Part shown: in pieces, positions 44,783-53,851 of the stretch | Layout of the letters: every line of letters starts with the position of its first letter | How positions within the stretch are numbered: the stretch's first letter is position 1 | Source of the DNA: Ruegeria arenilitoris | Lineage (GTDB): Bacteria > Pseudomonadota > Alphaproteobacteria > Rhodobacterales > Rhodobacteraceae | Length of the DNA: 64,000 nt | Reading direction: 5' to 3' | NCBI RefSeq assembly: GCF_013032855.1 | Contig: NZ_WQDA01000001.1 | Span: forward strand, 7,501-71,500 | Notes under the pieces: model-generated | Told to the model about the DNA's origin: nothing | Databases searched by the model: none | Seen by the model: only the letters and a program-made list of their open reading frames with translations | Made by a program: the position numbers and the translations under genes

Positions 44783-46321
44783 TCAATCGCTGATCGCGCC
44801 TTCTTCGTCACGACGCTGGTGCATCTTGGCCTTGACCCGGGCGCCCACGATCAGGGGCAGGACAAAGCCGATGATCGCGATCGCCCACAACCCGATGGAC
44901 AGCGGGCTGTCGATCAGGGTCCACCAGTTGCCATTGTCGATGGTCACGGCGCGACGCAGGTTGTTCTCCATCGCGTTGCCCAGCAGGGTACCCAGAATGA
45001 TCGGCACCAGTGGCACGTCCAGCTTGCGCAGGACCCAGCCCATCACGCCGAACCCGATCATCACCAGCAGGTCAAAGCTGGACCCGGAAATGCCGTAGAT
45101 GCCGACAAAACTGACCATGGCCACGATCGGCATCAGGATGCGCGACGGGATCATCAGCACGCGGGTGAACAGGCCCACCATGGGGATGTTCATGGCCAGC
45201 AGCATGAAGTTGGCGATGAACAGCGCCGCGATCAGGCCCCAAACCACATCCGGATTCTGGGTGAACAGAAGCGGCCCGGGCGTGATGTTCAGCGCCAGCA
45301 ACACCGCCAGCAGTACCGCCGTGGTACCCGACCCCGGAACGCCCAGCGCCAGCATCGGTACCAATGCGCCTCCGGCGGCGGCGTTGTTGCCAGCCTCGGG
45401 CGCGGCCACGCCGCGCGGATCACCGGTGCCAAAGGTGTTTTTCTTGTCCACCAGCCGCTTTTCCATCGAGTACGAAATGAACGACCCCAGTGATGCCCCG
45501 GCCCCGGGAAGAACCCCGGCGATGAAGCCCAGGAACGAGGTGCGCAGCATCGTCGGCGTGCAGCTCTTGATCATCGACATCGGAGGGTAGAGCTTGCCGA
45601 TTTTCAGCTTGCTGCCCTCGGCGTCAGACCCGCCATGCCGGTGTTCGAGGAAAATGAACACCTCGGACAAGGCGAACAGGCCGACGATGGCCACTAGGAA
45701 ATCGATCCCGTCGTACAGATGCACCTCGCCATAGGTAAAGCGCGGCACGCCCGTTTGGGTATCAACACCGATGGTCGCCAGCCCAAGCCCCAGCGCGGCG
45801 GCAAAAGCCGATTTGGCTTGGTTGGTCGACGACACACCGCCCAGCGTCATGAACGCTAGCGCGAAAAGGGCAAAATACTCGGCCGGGCCGAACAGCAGTG
45901 CCACTTTGACCAGCTGAGGCGCCAGCAGGATCAGGCCCCAGGTCGCCAGGAACGCGCCGACGAACGAGGCGATACCCGACAGCGAAAGAGCCTCACCCGC
46001 CAGACCTTTCTTGGCCATGGGATGCCCATCCAGACAGGTCATCATCGCAGGCTCGTCGCCGGGAATGTTCAGCAGGATCGACGAGATCCGCCCCCCGTAC
46101 ATCGCCCCGTAATAGACACTGGTCAGCAGGATCAGCGACGGCGTCGCGCCCAGCCCCAGCGTGAAGGCCAGCGGGATCAGGATGGCCACGCCGTTCGACG
46201 GGCCCAGCCCCGGCAGCGCGCCCATGACCGTACCCAGAAAGCAGCCCAACAGGGCCAGCATCAGGTTCTGCCAAGTCAGCGCGATGGCGAACCCATCGGC
46301 CAAGGATGCAAAAGTTTCCAT
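44783..46321 (-). CDS. tctA: Tripartite tricarboxylate transporter, large membrane subunit
   Basis: 512-residue TctA permease with about 12 hydrophobic segments. Family signatures are visible: GALPGLGPSNGVAILIPL near the N-terminus, YYGAMYGGRISSILLNIPGD, and the inverted-repeat counterpart GVLPGAGASLGSFISY. It moves the solute delivered by TctC, driven by an ion gradient. Last in tctC-tctB-tctA, nine bases after tctB. The substrate is a small carboxylate or similar acid; the sequence does not tell which. Confidence 0.95.
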   Translation of the reverse strand: METFASLADGFAIALTWQNLMLALLGCFLGTVMGALPGLGPSNGVAILIPLAFTLGLGATPSLILLTSVYYGAMYGGRISSILLNIPGDEPAMMTCLDGHPMAKKGLAGEALSLSGIASFVGAFLATWGLILLAPQLVKVALLFGPAEYFALFALAFMTLGGVSSTNQAKSAFAAALGLGLATIGVDTQTGVPRFTYGEVHLYDGIDFLVAIVGLFALSEVFIFLEHRHGGSDAEGSKLKIGKLYPPMSMIKSCTPTMLRTSFLGFIAGVLPGAGASLGSFISYSMEKRLVDKKNTFGTGDPRGVAAPEAGNNAAAGGALVPMLALGVPGSGTTAVLLAVLLALNITPGPLLFTQNPDVVWGLIAALFIANFMLLAMNIPMVGLFTRVLMIPSRILMPIVAMVSFVGIYGISGSSFDLLVMIGFGVMGWVLRKLDVPLVPIILGTLLGNAMENNLRRAVTIDNGNWWTLIDSPLSIGLWAIAIIGFVLPLIVGARVKAKMHQRRDEEGAISD

Positions 46322-46330
46322 GATCGCCCC

Positions 46331-46762
46331 CTAGAAACCCAGCGGCCCTTTGGCCAGCGACAGGCCCAGAACCAGGTGGAAAATGACGTAGATGCCAACC
46401 GAGGTACCCACGCCGACCAGAACGCTTTCGATCGGGCCGGACCCCAATCGCCAGGCCAGGTAGGCCGCGGCAAAGGCCGTCGCGATGACGAAGCCCAGCT
46501 CGGGCAGCAATTCGGCATACAGGATCATGACCACCACCGCGGCGGCGATCTCAACCAGACGGCCAAGGGCCGGCCACTCCGGCTCGGCGTCCGGGCGCAG
46601 GGCGATCACCGCGCTGGACACGCCCAGAATGGCGGCGATGATCAAAGGAAAGGCCTTGGGCCCAACGGCATCGGACAGAAAGCTTTCTTCGATCGCCAGC
46701 GCGGATATCGCGAAACCAATGGCAAGAAGAAGTCCGACAACCCCGAAGATGCGGTCACTCAT
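46331..46762 (-). CDS. tctB: Tripartite tricarboxylate transporter, small membrane subunit
   Basis: 143-residue TctB with four hydrophobic segments and no strong motifs; the N-terminal FGVVGLLLAIGFAISALAIEESFLSDAVGPKAFP region is family-like (quoted as two adjoining halves: helix 1, then the periplasmic FLSDAVGPKAFP). It completes the membrane complex with TctA. AGGAG upstream of the ATG at 46762 fixes the start. A terminator-like hairpin lies between it and tctC. Confidence 0.9.
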   Translation of the reverse strand: MSDRIFGVVGLLLAIGFAISALAIEESFLSDAVGPKAFPLIIAAILGVSSAVIALRPDAEPEWPALGRLVEIAAAVVVMILYAELLPELGFVIATAFAAAYLAWRLGSGPIESVLVGVGTSVGIYVIFHLVLGLSLAKGPLGF

Positions 46763-46782
46763 CGGTGTCTCCTGTTGTTCGG

Positions 46783-46827
46783 GAAAAAAGAGTGCGGGCG
46801 CCACGCTGTCGCGGCACCCGCCTGCAC
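46783..46827 (-). terminator. Attenuating terminator between tctC and tctB
   Basis: On the minus strand GTGC-aggc-GGGTGCC pairs with GGCGCCCGCAC (11 pairs, one four-base bulge, one G-T pair), followed directly by TCTTTTTTCCC. It starts 14 bases after the tctC stop, so most transcripts may stop here. This would give an excess of binding protein over membrane subunits. Confidence 0.75.
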
Positions 46828-46840
46828 GTGAGTGGTGCGG

Positions 46841-47809
46841 TTACTTGATGATCCCGATCTCTTTCGAGATGGTCTGGATCTGACCGACGGACTCGGCAAC
46901 GAAGTTCTGGAAGTCCTCGCCCTGCAGGTCCAGCGGAGCCAGACCGTTGGCGGCCATCACTTCTTTCCACTCGTCCGACGCATACAGGTCACCGATTTTT
47001 GCGACCCAGTCGTTGTAGGCCTCGTCCGACATGCCGCCCGGAGCGTAGAAACCGCGCCAGTTGGCGCCGATGGCATCCACACCCTGTTCCTTGGCGGTCG
47101 GGAAGTCAGCGAATTCACCGGGCAGACGCTCGGGCGCCAGAACCGCGATCACTTTGATGTCGCCGGAATCCACGAAACCCTTGGCTTCGGAAATGTCACC
47201 GGTAAAGGCCTGGACCGAGCCGGCCAGCAGCTGGGTCACCGCCTCGCCACCGCCGTCAAAGGCGATGTACTTGACCGAGCGGACATCGTCGATGCCATAG
47301 GCGTTGGCCGCGATCAGTACCTTCAGGTGGTCCCAGCCGCCCACGGCCGAACCGCCAGCAACCGAAACCGAAGCCGGGTCGGCTTTGATCTGGTCCAGCA
47401 GCTCGGGCAGGGTGTTGACGGGGCTATCGGCAGCCACGGCGATCACGCCATAGTCGGCGCCGATCGCGGCCAGCCAGCGGACCTGATCCATGGTGTTGCC
47501 CGGATAGGCGCCCTGGGCCAGACGGGTTGCGGTTGCGGCACTTGCGGCGACAATTAGGTTGTTGTCGTCATTGCGCTTGTTCACCACCTCGGCAAAGGCC
47601 ACGCCACCGCCGCCACCGGCCAGGTTCACGACCTGCATGGTCTGGTCGATCAGGCCCAGATCCTGCAGCGACTTGCCCACCTGACGGCAGGTGAAATCCC
47701 AACCACCACCGGGGTTAGCCGGTGCAATACATTCCTGAGCGCTGGCGGCAAAGCCGGTCAGGGCGAATACGGCAGCGGCTACGACGCCGCCGGTTCCAAA
47801 CAGTTTCAT
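46841..47809 (-). CDS. tctC: Tripartite tricarboxylate transporter substrate-binding protein
   Basis: 322-residue periplasmic binding protein with a clear signal peptide (residues 1-24, cleavage after ASA). The Bug/TctC-type ligand loop PANPGGGWDFTCR is near residues 30-42; this loop usually grips a carboxylate. VNLAGGGGGVAFAEV supplies the second anion contact. Cys27 and Cys41 could form a disulfide. First gene of the transporter operon, divergent from tctD, and followed by an attenuating hairpin. Confidence 0.95.
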   Translation of the reverse strand: MKLFGTGGVVAAAVFALTGFAASAQECIAPANPGGGWDFTCRQVGKSLQDLGLIDQTMQVVNLAGGGGGVAFAEVVNKRNDDNNLIVAASAATATRLAQGAYPGNTMDQVRWLAAIGADYGVIAVAADSPVNTLPELLDQIKADPASVSVAGGSAVGGWDHLKVLIAANAYGIDDVRSVKYIAFDGGGEAVTQLLAGSVQAFTGDISEAKGFVDSGDIKVIAVLAPERLPGEFADFPTAKEQGVDAIGANWRGFYAPGGMSDEAYNDWVAKIGDLYASDEWKEVMAANGLAPLDLQGEDFQNFVAESVGQIQTISKEIGIIK

Positions 47810-47924
47810 TTGGTTCTCCTCCTAGTGTCTTCTTGGCCTGCTGTTACGCAGACGAAACCGGTCCCTGCAGTGAGTCGGACGCGCAGCCCTTCCTTGCAGG
47901 TTGATTTTCTTTAACGAATAATGC

Positions 47925-47940
47925 TGTCACGAACCTGTCA
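47925..47940 (+). promoter_or_regulatory. Possible TctD box (11-bp-spaced direct repeat)
   Basis: TGTCA at 47925 and 47936, start to start 11 bases, inside the tctC/tctD divergent region. OmpR-type regulators often bind direct repeats with this phasing. Only five bases repeat, so it is tentative. Confidence 0.3.
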
Positions 47941-47966
47941 TGTTGCGACGGGCGTTCGGGGGGACA

Positions 47967-48638
47967 ATGCGCGTATTGATGATCGAGGATGCCGAGGATC
48001 TGGCCGAGGGCGTTGTGGCCCATCTGGGCCGGTCCGGTGTCGTATGCGATCTGGCGACCTCGGTCGAGGCCGCACGCGATTTCCGCGCGGTCCAGGGCTA
48101 TGACGCGATCCTGCTGGACATCAACCTGCCCGACGGGTCGGGCCTGGGCTTTCTGGACGAAATCCGTGGCGGGGGTGACCGCATTCCGGTCTTGATGCTG
48201 ACCGCGCTGACTGCGGTCGAGGACCGGGTCGCCGCGCTGGACAAAGGAGCCGACGATTATCTGGGCAAACCCTTCGACCAACGCGAGCTCGAGGCGCGGC
48301 TGCGCGCGCTGGTGCGCCGAGATGCCGACCGCAAAAGCGAACAGATCACGCTGGGCCCGCTGGTCTATGCCCCCAAGGACCGTAGCGCCACGCTGGGCGG
48401 CAAACGCCTGAACCTGACCGCACGCGAGGCCGCCGTGCTGGACGCCTTGATCCGGCACGAGGGGCAGTTCCTGTCCAAGGCGCGGCTGTACGACTCGCTT
48501 TACGGGTTCGAGGATGCCGATGTGGGCGTGAACGCGATCGAGCTGTATATCGCCCGGCTGCGCAAGAAATTCTCGGGCAGCGGTGTAGCCATCACAACCC
48601 AGCGCGGGGTCGGGTACCGGATCGGTCTGCATGGTTAG
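47967..48638 (+). CDS. tctD: TctD-type response regulator (OmpR family)
   Basis: 223-residue response regulator. The receiver domain (1-115) has the acidic pair Glu7/Asp8 (MIEDAED), phosphoacceptor Asp in ILLDINLPDG near residue 51, Thr in LMLTAL and Lys in LGKPFDQ. The C-terminal winged helix (~130-220) ends in TTQRGVGYRI. The start at 47967 is preferred over an in-frame upstream codon because the domain begins at MRVLMIED. It overlaps tctE by eight bases and is divergent from tctCBA, its expected target. Confidence 0.93.
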   Translation: MRVLMIEDAEDLAEGVVAHLGRSGVVCDLATSVEAARDFRAVQGYDAILLDINLPDGSGLGFLDEIRGGGDRIPVLMLTALTAVEDRVAALDKGADDYLGKPFDQRELEARLRALVRRDADRKSEQITLGPLVYAPKDRSATLGGKRLNLTAREAAVLDALIRHEGQFLSKARLYDSLYGFEDADVGVNAIELYIARLRKKFSGSGVAITTQRGVGYRIGLHG

Positions 48639-50028
48639 GCCGCCCCTGCCCCACAGCCTGACCGCCCGGGTGCTGAGCGCGGTGATGCTGATCCTTGTTC
48701 TCGGCGGCGTGCTGGTCGGCCTGTCGATCTGGGCCAACGGCCGGTTGGCGGCCCGTCAGGCCTATGACCGGCTGCTGCTGGGCGCGGCCAGCGACATCGC
48801 CGAATCCGTGCGCATCCAGGACGGCCAGCCCATCGTCGATCTGCCGGTTTCGGCATTTGAACTGCTGGCCCAGGCCCCGGATGACCGGATCTATTACGCG
48901 GTGCGCGGGCCCGACGGGCGCTTTATCACCGGACTGGACCCGGACACGGTGATCGCACCCCCGCAGCCCGTCAGCCAAGCGGCCCAGTATTTCGCGGCAG
49001 ACCTGAACGGGGAACCAGCCCGGTTCGTCCGTTTGCCCCGCCTGTTCGCCGAGCGCGACTTTTCCGGCGAAGTCGAAATCGTGGTCGGGCAGACCTTGCT
49101 GGCGCGGCGCGCGATGACCGCCGGGCTGATGCTGGATGCCCTGCTGCCGATGGCGGCTGCCGGCGCGTTGCTGCTGATCATGTCCTGGTTCGTCACCCGT
49201 TCGGCGCTGCGCCCGCTCGAGGCGATGTCGGACGACCTGATCCGCCGCGACCCCTATGACCTGACGCCCGTGGCCAGCGACGGTCTGCCGCGCGAATTGC
49301 AGGTCATGATCGCGGCGATGAACCGGTTCATGGGGCGACTGGACCGGCAGGTTCTGTCGATGCGCAACCTGATCGCCGACACCGCCCATCAGTTGCGCAC
49401 CCCGGTCGCGGCGATCCGGGTCCAGGCCGAAATCGCGCAGGCGGATCCGGATGCCCCAGCTCGCTACCGCGCGCTGGACCGGCTGCTGAATCGCACGCGG
49501 TCGCTCGGGACACTTCTGGATCAGCTGTTGTCGCGCGCGATGGTCATCCACCGCATCGACAGCGCCCCGCGCCTGCTGGTCGATCTGCGCGAAGTGGCGC
49601 TCGAGGCGCTGGAGCAGAGCGACCACGAGGTGATCGCCCCCGGCGTCGAGGTGCATCTGAAAATCGGGGAAAACCCGGTCTGGGTGCGGGGCGATGCGTT
49701 TTCGCTGGGCGAGGCCACCAAGAACCTGCTGGGCAACGCGCTGCGCCACGGCAAGGCCCCGGTCAGCATCGGCGCCAGCCTGGAGGGTGGCCGCGCCGTT
49801 CTGTGGGTGCGCGACAGCGGTCCGGGGCCGGAAACGTCGGTCTCTGCCCGGCTGGGCGACCGGTTCAACCGCAACGCAGGCTCGGGCGAGGACAGCAGCG
49901 GGCTGGGTCTGTCGATCGTCAAATCCACCGCCGAAGCCTTTGACGGCACCGTCGAGATGACCCGCACCGATGACGGGTTTCGCGTATCGCTGAACTTTCC
50001 GGCCGCCACCGAAGGAACAGGCGCATGA
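48631..50028 (+). CDS. tctE: TctE-type sensor histidine kinase
   Basis: 465-residue inner-membrane kinase. Two hydrophobic segments (~12-35 and ~168-190) enclose a periplasmic sensor domain, followed by a HAMP-like segment. The H-box is DTAHQLRTPVAAI (phosphoacceptor His), and the ATPase domain has NLLGNALRHG, VRDSGPGP and SSGLGLSIVKS. It overlaps tctD by eight bases and the periplasmic binding-protein gene by four. In related systems the sensor is informed by a periplasmic binding protein. Confidence 0.93.
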   Translation: MVRPPLPHSLTARVLSAVMLILVLGGVLVGLSIWANGRLAARQAYDRLLLGAASDIAESVRIQDGQPIVDLPVSAFELLAQAPDDRIYYAVRGPDGRFITGLDPDTVIAPPQPVSQAAQYFAADLNGEPARFVRLPRLFAERDFSGEVEIVVGQTLLARRAMTAGLMLDALLPMAAAGALLLIMSWFVTRSALRPLEAMSDDLIRRDPYDLTPVASDGLPRELQVMIAAMNRFMGRLDRQVLSMRNLIADTAHQLRTPVAAIRVQAEIAQADPDAPARYRALDRLLNRTRSLGTLLDQLLSRAMVIHRIDSAPRLLVDLREVALEALEQSDHEVIAPGVEVHLKIGENPVWVRGDAFSLGEATKNLLGNALRHGKAPVSIGASLEGGRAVLWVRDSGPGPETSVSARLGDRFNRNAGSGEDSSGLGLSIVKSTAEAFDGTVEMTRTDDGFRVSLNFPAATEGTGA

Positions 50029-51065
50029 TACGGTTTCTGATCCCGCTGGCCCTGTGCCTGCTGACGTTGGGTACCCGCACCGCGGCGCAGGAAGCAGTTA
50101 CCGAATTCGGCACCGGGCCCACCCCCCTGCTTGTGCGCTCGACCACGGATATCGGCATTATCCGCCCGGTGATGGAACAGTTCGCGGCGCAGAACCCAGA
50201 CCTGACCATCACCTATGAACAATGGGGCTCGAACGCACTGTTCCAGCACAGCAAGACGGCCTGCAAGACCGGCCACAGCCCGGCCGATGCGGTGTTTTCC
50301 TCGGCCGTTCAGCAGATGGTCTGGTTGGTCAATGCCGCCTGCGCCCACCGCTACAGCTCGGCCCAGACGCAGGCGCTGCCCCCGGCCCGGCGCTGGCGGG
50401 ACGAGCTGTGGGGGATCACCACCGAACCCGCGGTCATCGTCTACAACAAGGATCGTCTGGACGATCTGGAGGTGCCGCGCAGCCGCTTTTCCCTACTGGA
50501 CGCGATGCGCACCCGCCCCGACCTTCTGCGCGGCCGGGTGGCGACCTATGACATCGCAGCCTCAGGGCTGGGATATCTGTTTGCCTATGGAGACAGTCTC
50601 GAGGCGACCACCTTCGGGTCACTGATCGAAGGTTTCGCGCGCATAGATGCCATCGCCACCTGTTGTTCCGCCGAGATCATTCGCGACGTTGCCGAGGGCC
50701 GGTTCCTGATCGCCTACAACGTGCTTGGCTCATATGTCGCGAATGCACAGGACCCCGCAGTTGGGGTTATCCTGCCCGAGGATTACACCCTCGTCCTGTC
50801 CCGCGCCTTTCTGATCCCGAAGAATGCAGGCAACAGCGCTGCCGCAGCACGTTTGCTGGATTTCCTGCTCTCTGCACAGGCGCAGGACTTGCTCGCAACC
50901 TCGGGGCTTGTGTCCCGGATGGACTCGGCCGAGACCGGACTGACGCCCAGCGCACGACGGTTCATCCCTTTGTCGCCCGCCCTTCTGGTGGCCAGCGACC
51001 CGAACCGCCGGGCAGAGTTGTTCAAACTGTGGAACGACGCGTTCGACGTCGAAACCGCCCGCTAG
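50025..51065 (+). CDS. Periplasmic binding protein linked to TctDE (PgtC-like)
   Basis: 346-residue exported protein: signal peptide 1-21 (cleavage after TAA), then a type II periplasmic binding fold of the iron/phosphoglycerate ABC class (ADAVFSSAVQQMVWLVNA, WGITTEPAVIVYNKDRL). No permease or ATPase gene is adjacent, and it overlaps tctE by four bases. It is therefore more likely a ligand-presenting third component of the two-component system, as PgtC is for PgtAB, than part of an ABC transporter. Three Cys (His-adjacent, and a CC pair) may form disulfides. Confidence 0.82.
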   Translation: MIRFLIPLALCLLTLGTRTAAQEAVTEFGTGPTPLLVRSTTDIGIIRPVMEQFAAQNPDLTITYEQWGSNALFQHSKTACKTGHSPADAVFSSAVQQMVWLVNAACAHRYSSAQTQALPPARRWRDELWGITTEPAVIVYNKDRLDDLEVPRSRFSLLDAMRTRPDLLRGRVATYDIAASGLGYLFAYGDSLEATTFGSLIEGFARIDAIATCCSAEIIRDVAEGRFLIAYNVLGSYVANAQDPAVGVILPEDYTLVLSRAFLIPKNAGNSAAAARLLDFLLSAQAQDLLATSGLVSRMDSAETGLTPSARRFIPLSPALLVASDPNRRAELFKLWNDAFDVETAR

Positions 51066-52570
51066 GCTGGTTTCGGTCCGGCGTCTTCGGTCTCAGGTTC
51101 TTCGGGGGCCTGGTCTGCCATGCTGGCATCGAAAATCTCAGGCTCGGGGATATCCGCGATCTCGGCGTCCTCGGCCATATCCGAGCGGTCTTCCAACGCC
51201 CCCACGATCAGAGGCAGCATGTGAACACCCGTCGCCGTGGCGATCTCAGGGGTTTTGGGGGTCTGCCAGCTGAGCGTGTCAAAGCTGTGACAGTTGGGGC
51301 AGACCGGCGCCCATTCAGCTTGGATGTCATGGCAGTTGTCGCAAACCCATTGCGGCCCGCGCGGCGCATTCAACGCTTTGGCCAGCCAGCCCTGAACCAC
51401 CGCGTCCGAGGCCCCTTCGCCGCGCTCGATGGCGGCCATCAGGGTATAGGCTCGGGCATCGGCACCTTTCTCGACCACATCTCCAAGCGCCCGGCGGGCC
51501 TCGGGAAAGTCTTCGGCGACGATGTTCAGCTCCGCCAAAATCAGGCGGGTTTCCAGATGCTCGGGATGAATGCGCGTCAATGCCGTAAAGCGCTTGACCC
51601 GTTCCTCGGCGGTTTCGTCGGGCACGATCTCGGCAAAGGCATGGGCCAGATCCGGATGCGGCTGCGCTTCCCATGCCTTTTTGAGAATCTTTGTCGCGGC
51701 GCGCGGCTTGCCCTTGGCGATGTAAGCGCGTGCGGCCATGGCTGCCGCCGGCACCAGGTCGGGTGAGAGGCGGTTCGCCTCGATCGCGCGCTCCTGCTGT
51801 TCGACACTGGCGGTTTCATCCAGAATTCCCTTGGCCTCGGACAGCGCCAGAACAGCGTCGCGTCGCTTGTACACATCACGCGGAAGCGCGCCCGACTTCA
51901 ACTTGGCGGTCAGGGTCGACCGTGCGCCGGCCCAGTCCTGCGCCTTGGTCTGCAGTTTCAGAAGCACATCCTGCGTTTCCTGATGCCGCGGCTTCAGCGC
52001 CAGTGCTTTCTCGGCGAGTTTGCGCGCGGTTTCATCATCGCCCTCGGCCAACTTCTGTTTCATGATTCCGCGCACGCCGACGAAACGTGTGGCCTGATCC
52101 GTCACCAGTTTCTTGTAGGTTTCCGAGGCCTTCTTGGTGTCACCGACCATTTCGGCCGCCTGGGCCACCAGCAGGTTCGTCAGTTCCGGCTTGTTCAACA
52201 GCCGTTCTGCCTTGTGCGCCATCGTCATCGCCGTCCGCCCCTCGCCCGAGGCCAGCGCCATCAATCCGTCAGCCAGCGCCTGATAGCCCCGTTTCTCGCG
52301 GCTGCGGTCGAAATAGCGCGAAAGGGCAGTTTCATCACCGTTGAGGAATTTCAGGGTCGCAATCAGCAGGCTGAGCAGCTTGAAGAACAGCCAAACCGCC
52401 AGAACCAGCAGGCCCAGAGCGATCACCGATTGCAGCGGGCTGAGCGTGACCTCGGTTCCCATCGCGGTGATCTGGATGCCACCGCTGGTTTCCATCAGAA
52501 CGCCTGCCCCCATGGCCAGAAGGCCGACGATCGCGACAAAAACCAGGATCTTCAACAATGACCAGAGCAT
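51062..52570 (-). CDS. hemY: HemY-type TPR membrane protein with C-terminal zinc ribbon
   Basis: 502-residue protein with two N-terminal hydrophobic segments (~5-25 and ~47-75) and a long TPR-like helical domain (ETYKKLVTDQ, AEKALALKPRHQETQDVLL). Near the C-terminus is a CDNCH / CPNCH metal-binding ribbon, followed by an acidic tail. It is the HemY of the hemCDXY class, whose exact role in heme synthesis is unsettled, not protoporphyrinogen oxidase. The TPR plus rubredoxin-like plan recalls LapB. It follows the mitofilin-like gene by ten bases. Confidence 0.9.
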   Translation of the reverse strand: MLWSLLKILVFVAIVGLLAMGAGVLMETSGGIQITAMGTEVTLSPLQSVIALGLLVLAVWLFFKLLSLLIATLKFLNGDETALSRYFDRSREKRGYQALADGLMALASGEGRTAMTMAHKAERLLNKPELTNLLVAQAAEMVGDTKKASETYKKLVTDQATRFVGVRGIMKQKLAEGDDETARKLAEKALALKPRHQETQDVLLKLQTKAQDWAGARSTLTAKLKSGALPRDVYKRRDAVLALSEAKGILDETASVEQQERAIEANRLSPDLVPAAAMAARAYIAKGKPRAATKILKKAWEAQPHPDLAHAFAEIVPDETAEERVKRFTALTRIHPEHLETRLILAELNIVAEDFPEARRALGDVVEKGADARAYTLMAAIERGEGASDAVVQGWLAKALNAPRGPQWVCDNCHDIQAEWAPVCPNCHSFDTLSWQTPKTPEIATATGVHMLPLIVGALEDRSDMAEDAEIADIPEPEIFDASMADQAPEEPETEDAGPKPA

Positions 52571-52580
52571 GGCAGGCCCC

Positions 52581-53798
52581 TCAGTTCGAGTTCACGCTTG
52601 TGACAAGCGCATTGGCGGCTTCGACCGCGGATTGGCGGGTTTTGGCAGCCGCGATCCATTCGGCCATGGCTGGCTGCGCCGATTCCGGAAGCGCGCCCAA
52701 CTCGGTCAAGGCCGTGCCGATGTCACCTTTGCCCAACGCGGCCTCCGCTCGTGACAGGATGGCGTCGGGATCATTGCCATCTTTTGGCGAAACGGACCGG
52801 GCACCGGTCTGCCGCTGAAGAAAGGCGACAAGGCCCGTTCCCTTGTCGGCTTCGCGCGCATCTGCCAGCGCAGTTCGGGCGGCAGGCGCAAAACTCTCGC
52901 GCAGATCCGTCAGTGTCGGCACACCTTCGCCGGCCGGAGCAGACAGGGCTTCCGGCACCTGCACGCCGCCGGTCTGCAACTGGGCCACCAGATCAGCATA
53001 GGGTGCGCCGGCATCCAATTGACCCTGAATCTTGGACAGCACGGCCAGGTTCTCTGCCACCTGTGCCCGGGCCTGGGCCTGCGCGTCCAGGGTTTGCGCT
53101 TCGGCGACCATCTTTTCGACTTCGGCACGCTGGGCGGCCAGCGACTCCTGCAGCTTCTTCAGCTCGGCCTCGACGGCCGCAACGGTTTCGGGCGAGGCGG
53201 CGTCGGTCAACGGTCGTGCCTCAAGCTGTGCGACGCGTTGCGCCAAGGGGTCAACCTTGCCGGACAGATCGTCGACATTGGATTTGAGCGCGCCAAGATC
53301 TCTTTCGATCGGTGTCAGCTTGGCGCTCAGCGCCGCGATTTCAGCGGACGGGTCGGGAACTTCAGACAATTGCTTGCTCAGGTCAGCCAGTTGCTGAGCC
53401 TGGTCGGACACCTTGGTCTCAAGCGCTGCAATCGCCTCGGACGGATCGGACCCCGCCGGCCAAAGCAGGTCGCTGCGTCCGGCAGCGAACCCCAGCGCCG
53501 CCGCGATGACGCCACCAATCAGCGCCGGCATGAACCCGCTTCGCTTGGCCTCAGTTTGCGGATCGGTTGCCGTAGCCCGATCGGCTTCGGCTTCGGCTTC
53601 GGCTTCGGCTTCGGCTTCGGCTTCGGCTTCGGCTTCGGCTTCGGCTTCGGCTTCGGCTTCGGCTTCGGAAGGGCTTTGTTCAACCCGATCTTCCGGGTCA
53701 AGCGTGTAGGCGTCAGTCTTGGCGTCGACCGCTTCGGGCACCTCATCGACCTTGGGGTCGTCGGCCGGTTTCTGGTCTGTGTCTTTCTTGGCAGCCAC
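52581..53798 (-). CDS. Mitofilin-like membrane protein (COG4223) with Glu-Ala repeat
   Basis: 405-residue inner-membrane protein. Acidic cytoplasmic N-terminus holding about 15 Glu-Ala dipeptides, one membrane segment (SGFMPALIGGVIAAALGF), then a long coiled coil (IAALETKVSDQAQQLADLSK onward) and a mitofilin-like C-terminal domain. Alphaproteobacterial homologues are related to mitochondrial Mic60 and bend the inner membrane; they sit between hemD and hemY, as here. GTG at 53798 is chosen for its AGGGGG eight bases upstream; GTG at 53804 is possible. The repeat is coded by a pure hexanucleotide array. Confidence 0.88.
   Translation of the reverse strand: MAAKKDTDQKPADDPKVDEVPEAVDAKTDAYTLDPEDRVEQSPSEAEAEAEAEAEAEAEAEAEAEAEAEAEADRATATDPQTEAKRSGFMPALIGGVIAAALGFAAGRSDLLWPAGSDPSEAIAALETKVSDQAQQLADLSKQLSEVPDPSAEIAALSAKLTPIERDLGALKSNVDDLSGKVDPLAQRVAQLEARPLTDAASPETVAAVEAELKKLQESLAAQRAEVEKMVAEAQTLDAQAQARAQVAENLAVLSKIQGQLDAGAPYADLVAQLQTGGVQVPEALSAPAGEGVPTLTDLRESFAPAARTALADAREADKGTGLVAFLQRQTGARSVSPKDGNDPDAILSRAEAALGKGDIGTALTELGALPESAQPAMAEWIAAAKTRQSAVEAANALVTSVNSN
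53581..53668. repeat. Hexanucleotide microsatellite (TCGGCT) x14.7
   Basis: Fourteen perfect copies of TCGGCT followed by TCGG with no interruption, encoding Glu-Ala repeats on the minus strand. Because the unit is six bases, copy changes keep frame and only lengthen or shorten the acidic tract. Confidence 0.97.
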
Positions 53799-53851
53799 CG
53801 TCACTTCCCCCTGTCGATTCCCATAAAACCTGACGCTCAGACGCGTCCAAG

